From: Nitrososphaerota archaeon
GTDB lineage: Archaea > Thermoproteota > Nitrososphaeria > Nitrososphaerales > UBA183
DNA: 17,392 nucleotides
NCBI GenBank assembly: GCA_027886925.1
Contig: JAPCJN010000021.1
Location: forward strand, 1-17,392
Direction: 5' to 3'
The position numbers were made by a program, and so were the translations under genes. Below the pieces are notes generated by a model. The model was not told the DNA's origin and ran no database searches. It worked only from the letters and a program-made list of their open reading frames with translations. Shown here piece by piece: positions 14,688-17,392 of this stretch (its first letter is position 1; each line of letters opens with the position of its first letter).

Positions 14688-14951
14688 TTGAAGAAGAGGG
14701 AGAGGATTCTCATTCTCATGGAGATACTTTCCATCCTCCGCGAAGGGCCGAGGGGGCCGACGCGGCTGGCGCAGTCCCTGGGTGTGAGCTTCGACGCTTT
14801 CATCGAGTACGTAAAGGAGGTAGAAACGAAGGGGTTCGTGACCAAGTCGGTCATCGAGGGGCATGAAGTGTACGTGATATCTCCGAGTGGCAAGCAACTC
14901 CTGCTCGATTGGCAGAAGGTGTGGGAGAAGATCTCTCCGGACTCATCTTAG
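14688..14951 (+). CDS. Archaeal winged-helix regulator (HTH_45-like)
   Basis: A small transcription-factor-like protein: KKRERILILMEILSIL (helix 1), GPTRLAQSLGVSFDAFIEYVKEVETKGFV (helix-turn-helix and recognition helix), a short wing, VYVISPSGKQLLLDW (last strand and helix). This layout is typical of the single-domain winged-helix proteins of archaea (Pfam HTH_45 type) that end in a TPxG or SPSGK motif. The frame is open from ATG 14619, but that would place both the operator arm and a TATA-like box inside the gene. TTG at 14688 lies 28-34 bp after a second TATA-like box (TTTATTA, 14654-14660), which fits a leaderless start and begins the protein right at its conserved helix (87 residues). Next to the nested palindrome, it is the best candidate for the operator-binding regulator, acting on itself and both flanking transcription units. 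Confidence 0.75.
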   Translation: MKKRERILILMEILSILREGPRGPTRLAQSLGVSFDAFIEYVKEVETKGFVTKSVIEGHEVYVISPSGKQLLLDWQKVWEKISPDSS

Positions 14952-14956
14952 CTGAG
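14942..14956. promoter_or_regulatory. Second operator copy before the membrane-protein gene
   Basis: CTCATCTTAGCTGAG matches the operator core CTCATCTCAGATGAG (14589-14603) at 13 of 15 positions. TGAGCAAG (14953-14960) follows, like the TGAGCAAT arms, and is placed directly upstream of a TATA-like box (TTTTATG, 14963-14969). The site overlaps the stop codon of the regulator gene. Its position relative to the box mirrors that in the divergent promoter, suggesting control by the same factor. Confidence 0.55.
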
Positions 14957-14962
14957 CAAGGG

Positions 14963-14969
14963 TTTTATG
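14963..14969 (+). promoter_or_regulatory. TATA-like box before the two-helix membrane protein
   Basis: TTTTATG is centred about 31 bp upstream of TTG 14997, giving a leaderless or nearly leaderless transcript that would carry the two following genes, 14997-15371 and 15368-16087. Confidence 0.5.
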
Positions 14970-14996
14970 CGCGGAATGAGTTGAGAGAGAGAGCAC

Positions 14997-15371
14997 TTGT
15001 CAGAGGGCAGCGAGAAGGAGGAGCCATCGGTCCAAATCATAGAGGCGCACGGGTCGTTCGTCCAGCACATCGAAGCTGGTTCGGCGAAGATGAAGACACT
15101 CTCAACGATTACGATAGCCGTCGCCTTCCTTCTCCTGGCTTCTTACTTCTATCAGGTCATCTCCCCTTTCACGAGCGGGACGACGGTGGTCACGGTCAAC
15201 CTTCTAGACCCGACCCTCCTGGCGCTCGAGGCCGTCCTCATCATCGTGACTTTCGCGTGGCTCTACGTCGGGGTGGTGAACTATCTCTTTGCCTCGCGCC
15301 TAGGAAAGCAGATCAAGGAGGCGCGCGCAAAGGAGAGGGAGATCGAGAGAAGACTCGGGACATCTCCATGA
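14997..15371 (+). CDS. Two-helix membrane protein with cytoplasmic basic tail
   Basis: Not recognised. The 124-residue protein has a polar, acidic N-terminus of 33 residues, a hydrophobic helix at about 34-56, a short loop with GTTVVTVNLLDP, a second helix at about 72-98, and a strongly charged C-terminal helix (KQIKEARAKEREIERRL) that may form a coiled coil. The start is TTG at 14997; the TATA-like box and operator copy upstream support it. Its stop overlaps the ATG of the next gene by four bases (ATGA), so the two products are probably made together, and a membrane scaffold partnering the anchored extracellular protein is a reasonable guess. Confidence 0.7.
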   Translation: MSEGSEKEEPSVQIIEAHGSFVQHIEAGSAKMKTLSTITIAVAFLLLASYFYQVISPFTSGTTVVTVNLLDPTLLALEAVLIIVTFAWLYVGVVNYLFASRLGKQIKEARAKEREIERRLGTSP

Positions 15372-16087
15372 GGGCGAGGCGATCCATCGCTGTCGTTATC
15401 CTCGTAGTCGTTTTTCTCGCGGGCATCGGATACGTGCTCACGAATGACCTCGCTTCATCCTCCGCAGCGTCTTCAAGGAGCGCAGGCGGCAATCTTCTGA
15501 CCAACGGTGGATTCGAAAGTGGGAACCTGCAGGGCTGGCAGACTAGCAATCTCCTTCCTACCGTGGAATCAACGATTGTCAATGGCAGCACGTATGCGGC
15601 GATGTTCGAGACGACAAGCAACGGACTGACGCTGAGCCAGTGCACCATGCACGCCCTCAAGTGCCAACTTCTCAACTCCTCCACCATTTCTCAAGCGGTC
15701 TCGGGCGTTTCTATCTCTCCAAGCACCCGGCTTTCGATCGCGTTGTACTCGTCGTTTCAATCTCCGTCTCTATTCCAGGTCACGCTTGATCTCAGCCCAT
15801 CGTCCCAGCACTCTCATGAAGTCATCATCTACTACATCTTCTACGCGTCTTCTGAGCAATGCGATACTTACAGTCAGTTGCTTGTCAACGCGAGCCAATT
15901 TGCTCGAGCGTTCTGCCTATCTGCTCAACAGGGAGAGTGGAATGCGATTACCCGAAACATATCAAATGATATTCCATCTTCGCTCAGCACGTCAGACCTG
16001 AGCGGCTCATCTCTGACTCTCAGCTTGTCCTTCTCAGGTGGCAATTCTACCGACACGACTTATGTCGACTCGGTATACCTTGGTTGA
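15368..16087 (+). CDS. Membrane-anchored extracellular protein with CBM-like N-terminal segment
   Basis: A 239-residue protein with an Arg-rich start and one hydrophobic helix (about 6-24), either an uncleaved anchor or a signal peptide, followed by a Ser/Ala-rich linker. The segment GGNLLTNGGFESGNLQGW (about 40-57) is the typical opening of carbohydrate-binding, jelly-roll modules found in surface proteins. The remainder is Ser/Thr-rich with several N-x-S/T sites and five cysteines (two around 92-100 and three further on) that could form disulfides outside the cell. An open frame continuing upstream to 14909 is a shadow of the regulator and membrane-protein genes; ATG 15368, overlapping the previous stop, is the natural start. 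It likely sits on the cell surface, but no ligand can be named. Confidence 0.75.
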   Translation: MRARRSIAVVILVVVFLAGIGYVLTNDLASSSAASSRSAGGNLLTNGGFESGNLQGWQTSNLLPTVESTIVNGSTYAAMFETTSNGLTLSQCTMHALKCQLLNSSTISQAVSGVSISPSTRLSIALYSSFQSPSLFQVTLDLSPSSQHSHEVIIYYIFYASSEQCDTYSQLLVNASQFARAFCLSAQQGEWNAITRNISNDIPSSLSTSDLSGSSLTLSLSFSGGNSTDTTYVDSVYLG

Positions 16088-16096
16088 TGGATAGAA

Positions 16097-16118
16097 GCAC
16101 CAACATTACTAATGGTGC
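16097..16118 (+). terminator. Hairpin after the surface-protein gene
   Basis: GCACCA (16097-16102) and TGGTGC (16113-16118) form a 6-bp stem with a 10-nt loop, 9 nt after the stop codon. No T-run follows directly, so it is a possible 3' end or processing hairpin rather than a clear terminator. Confidence 0.3.
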
Positions 16119-16154
16119 CTAATTCCGAGAACGAAGGTTTAATCGAATATGGGC

Positions 16155-16161
16155 GCTTTTA
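16155..16161 (+). promoter_or_regulatory. TATA-like box before a small ORF
   Basis: GCTTTTA is centred about 26 bp before ATG 16184, the spacing expected of an archaeal leaderless promoter. Confidence 0.4.
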
Positions 16162-16183
16162 TCGGCTTTGATAATACCTGAGC

Positions 16184-16354
16184 ATGCCAAAAGAAGTTCC
16201 AAGGCAAACTCCTTCAGAGGGCGCGATGGGCGGCTACAGGCTCGATTTCATTTTCCTCGATAGGAAAACAGTTCGACAAGATGTCGACGGGAAACCGGCG
16301 CCGGCAGAATTCACATCTCGGCCTGGGGGGCGGGAAATGTCCGCGCGTTCCTAA
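16184..16354 (+). CDS. Small hypothetical protein, 56 residues
   Basis: This short frame begins with ATG and ends at TAA. The product starts MPKEVPRQTPSEGAMGGYRLDFIF and is basic, with no membrane helix and a Gly/Pro/Arg-rich end. I recognise no family. What supports it is the promoter: a TATA-like box with leaderless spacing, in a stretch otherwise empty of genes. It overlaps the end of a weak minus-strand frame by four bases. Confidence 0.4.
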   Translation: MPKEVPRQTPSEGAMGGYRLDFIFLDRKTVRQDVDGKPAPAEFTSRPGGREMSARS

Positions 16355-16542
16355 ACTTCTTCGACTTTTCCTTGCCGATGCTCTGTCAGACCATTGACAA
16401 TCTTCCGGACCTTCGTCAGTCTCAGAGGCAACGGCTGCTCGTCGCTTATGTCCAGAATTGAGGGGGTGAAGACGTCAGAAATCTCTTCGAATTTCTTGGA
16501 AATGCTCGACACAAAAATCACTTGACGACTAGCGAAACTCAA
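16351..16542 (-). CDS. Weak small ORF, 63 residues
   Basis: The frame runs from TTG 16542 to TAG and could also start at GTG 16521. The product is polar with an alternating hydrophobic pattern in its middle (KKFEEISDVFTPSILDIS) and a basic helix (TKVRKIVNGL). It resembles nothing I know. No good promoter or ribosome binding site decides its start. It fills most of the gap before the methyltransferase, which is the only reason to list it. Confidence 0.25.
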   Translation of the reverse strand: MSFASRQVIFVSSISKKFEEISDVFTPSILDISDEQPLPLRLTKVRKIVNGLTEHRQGKVEEV

Positions 16543-16587
16543 GGTTCTCCTAACCTAATACCAATACAAACCATCTGTGACGACAAG

Positions 16588-16596
16588 GTTATGTTA
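16588..16596 (+). promoter_or_regulatory. TATA-like box before the methyltransferase
   Basis: GTTATGTTA is centred about 27 bp upstream of ATG 16619, consistent with a leaderless transcript. Confidence 0.4.
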
Positions 16597-16618
16597 GAGC
16601 GACCGGCCTTGTCTGTTC

Positions 16619-17203
16619 ATGGCGTCCCCGTTCAACGAAGCTTACAGGGGTTCGCCGCCATGGGACATTGGAAGGCCCCAGAAAGAGTTCGTCAAAGTCG
16701 CTCGCGGAGGCGAGATACGAGGCAAGGTGCTGGACGTCGGGTGCGGCACGGGCGAAAACGCCCTGTATTTCGACAGTCTCGGACTCGAGGTTTGTGGATT
16801 GGACGCGGCTCCTCTCGCGATACAGAAGGCAAGGAGTAAGGCCCTAGAAAGGGCGGCACGAGTGAAGTTCGAGGTAGGAGACGCGTTGCACCTCGAGAAA
16901 CTTAAGCAGGGGTTCGACACAATCACTGACTGCGGTCTGTTTCACACCTTCTCAGATGAAAATAGAAGGGTTTTCGTGAGGAGTTTGAAGGCCGCGCTGA
17001 ACGAATCCGGCACCTACTTCATGCTCTGCTTCAGCGACAAGGAACCCGCCGGGTGGGGAGGGCCCAGAAGAGTCACCGAGGGCGAGATAAGGGAAACGTT
17101 CGGCTCAAGCTGGATGATCAATTACGTGCGAAAAGCGAGATTCTCCACGACGTTCAACGACAAGGGCGGCCGCGCATTGCTCTCTTCGATCACCTCAGTA
17201 TGA
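16619..17203 (+). CDS. Class I SAM-dependent methyltransferase
   Basis: A 194-residue Rossmann-fold methyltransferase. Motif I is VLDVGCGTGEN (about 37-47), which binds S-adenosylmethionine; the acidic end of strand 2 is in CGLDAAP (about 59-65); VGDALHLEKL (about 86-95) is the motif before strand 4; and DTITDCGLFHTF follows. The opening NEAYRGSPPWDIGRPQ is typical of a group of stand-alone small-molecule methyltransferases annotated as thiopurine-methyltransferase-like or simply class I. Length is normal for a single domain. The start ATG 16619 has a TATA-like box about 27 bp upstream and begins just before the conserved PPWDIGRPQ. The substrate cannot be told from sequence, and the neighbours give no clue. 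Confidence 0.88.
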   Translation: MASPFNEAYRGSPPWDIGRPQKEFVKVARGGEIRGKVLDVGCGTGENALYFDSLGLEVCGLDAAPLAIQKARSKALERAARVKFEVGDALHLEKLKQGFDTITDCGLFHTFSDENRRVFVRSLKAALNESGTYFMLCFSDKEPAGWGGPRRVTEGEIRETFGSSWMINYVRKARFSTTFNDKGGRALLSSITSV

Positions 17204-17392
17204 CTTGGCGGCCTCCTGGGGCAGCTACCAGTCGGAGAATGTTTTGAAAGCAGAGTACCTTCGATGGGAATTTTCAGCTCCCTTCGGACAAAAATTCATA
17301 GGCTACGGCGGCTGCAAAATGTGATCAGAGACTTTCTGGTCTGCACGTGATGCTGAATGCTGGTAGACTGGCCACGCTCCTAAGAATATCAG
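17204..17392. other. Right-edge stretch, nothing recognised
   Basis: No gene, RNA or repeat is supported after the methyltransferase. A frame overlapping the end of that gene (17053-17247) is a shadow. Confidence 0.4.

Noticed and set aside
14909..15367. N-terminal part of a 392-codon frame leading into the surface-protein gene
   Set aside because: This part overlaps the regulator and the two-helix membrane gene in another frame and is rich in Arg/Gly/Pro; the natural start at 15368 overlaps the previous stop and begins with a signal-anchor helix.
1..17392. CRISPR array, insertion sequence or integrase
   Set aside because: No regularly spaced direct repeats, no transposase or recombinase motifs and no terminal inverted repeat pairs were seen on either strand.

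Overview
The window reads as archaeal chromosome. Several genes appear leaderless, with a TATA-like box about 25-30 bp before an ATG or TTG start; GTG and TTG starts are frequent; one ATPase has a RadA/RadB-like RecA fold; and there are compact archaeal-type winged-helix proteins. I lean towards a TACK-group lineage (Nitrososphaerota-like), but there is no marker gene here to prove it. No rRNA, CRISPR array, transposase or integrase is visible.

Left part (about 290-9570) is a mosaic of mostly single genes: a clan GH-A glycoside hydrolase and a PPK2 polyphosphate kinase (both minus), a small divergent two-helix membrane protein, a PAP2 phosphatase (minus), a four-helix membrane protein, a nucleotidyltransferase-kinase fusion (minus), an AcpA/phospholipase C-type phosphoesterase, and an ABC-2 permease. 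The permease is preceded not by a complete ATPase but by a membrane-anchored piece resembling only the C-terminal extension of an ABC ATPase. Phosphate and polyphosphate chemistry recurs here, without evidence of co-regulation.

The middle gap (9570-10412) has no convincing gene but is dense in inverted repeats and fragments resembling the T-arm/acceptor end of tRNAs. I could not fold a complete tRNA.

The most interesting region is 10413-16087. A tight four-gene minus-strand operon (start 14540, reading left) encodes a HerA/VirB4-like protein with degraded Walker A and B motifs plus a C-terminal winged helix, a RadA/RadB-like ATPase with intact Walker motifs and a large insertion, a membrane protein with a big soluble domain, and a small winged-helix protein. 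Junctions are 0-2 nt apart or overlap. Divergent from it runs a plus-strand block: a winged-helix regulator, a two-helix membrane protein and a membrane-anchored extracellular protein with a carbohydrate-binding-like N-terminal part. The divergent promoter holds a nested perfect dyad centred on 14596, and a 13/15 match to its core lies just before the next promoter at 14942-14956. I infer one regulon that may build an envelope-associated DNA- or polymer-handling machine in which a dead HerA-like subunit works with a live RecA-like one. The function is unproven.

The right end holds a 56-codon leaderless small ORF, a weak minus-strand small ORF and a class I SAM-dependent methyltransferase.
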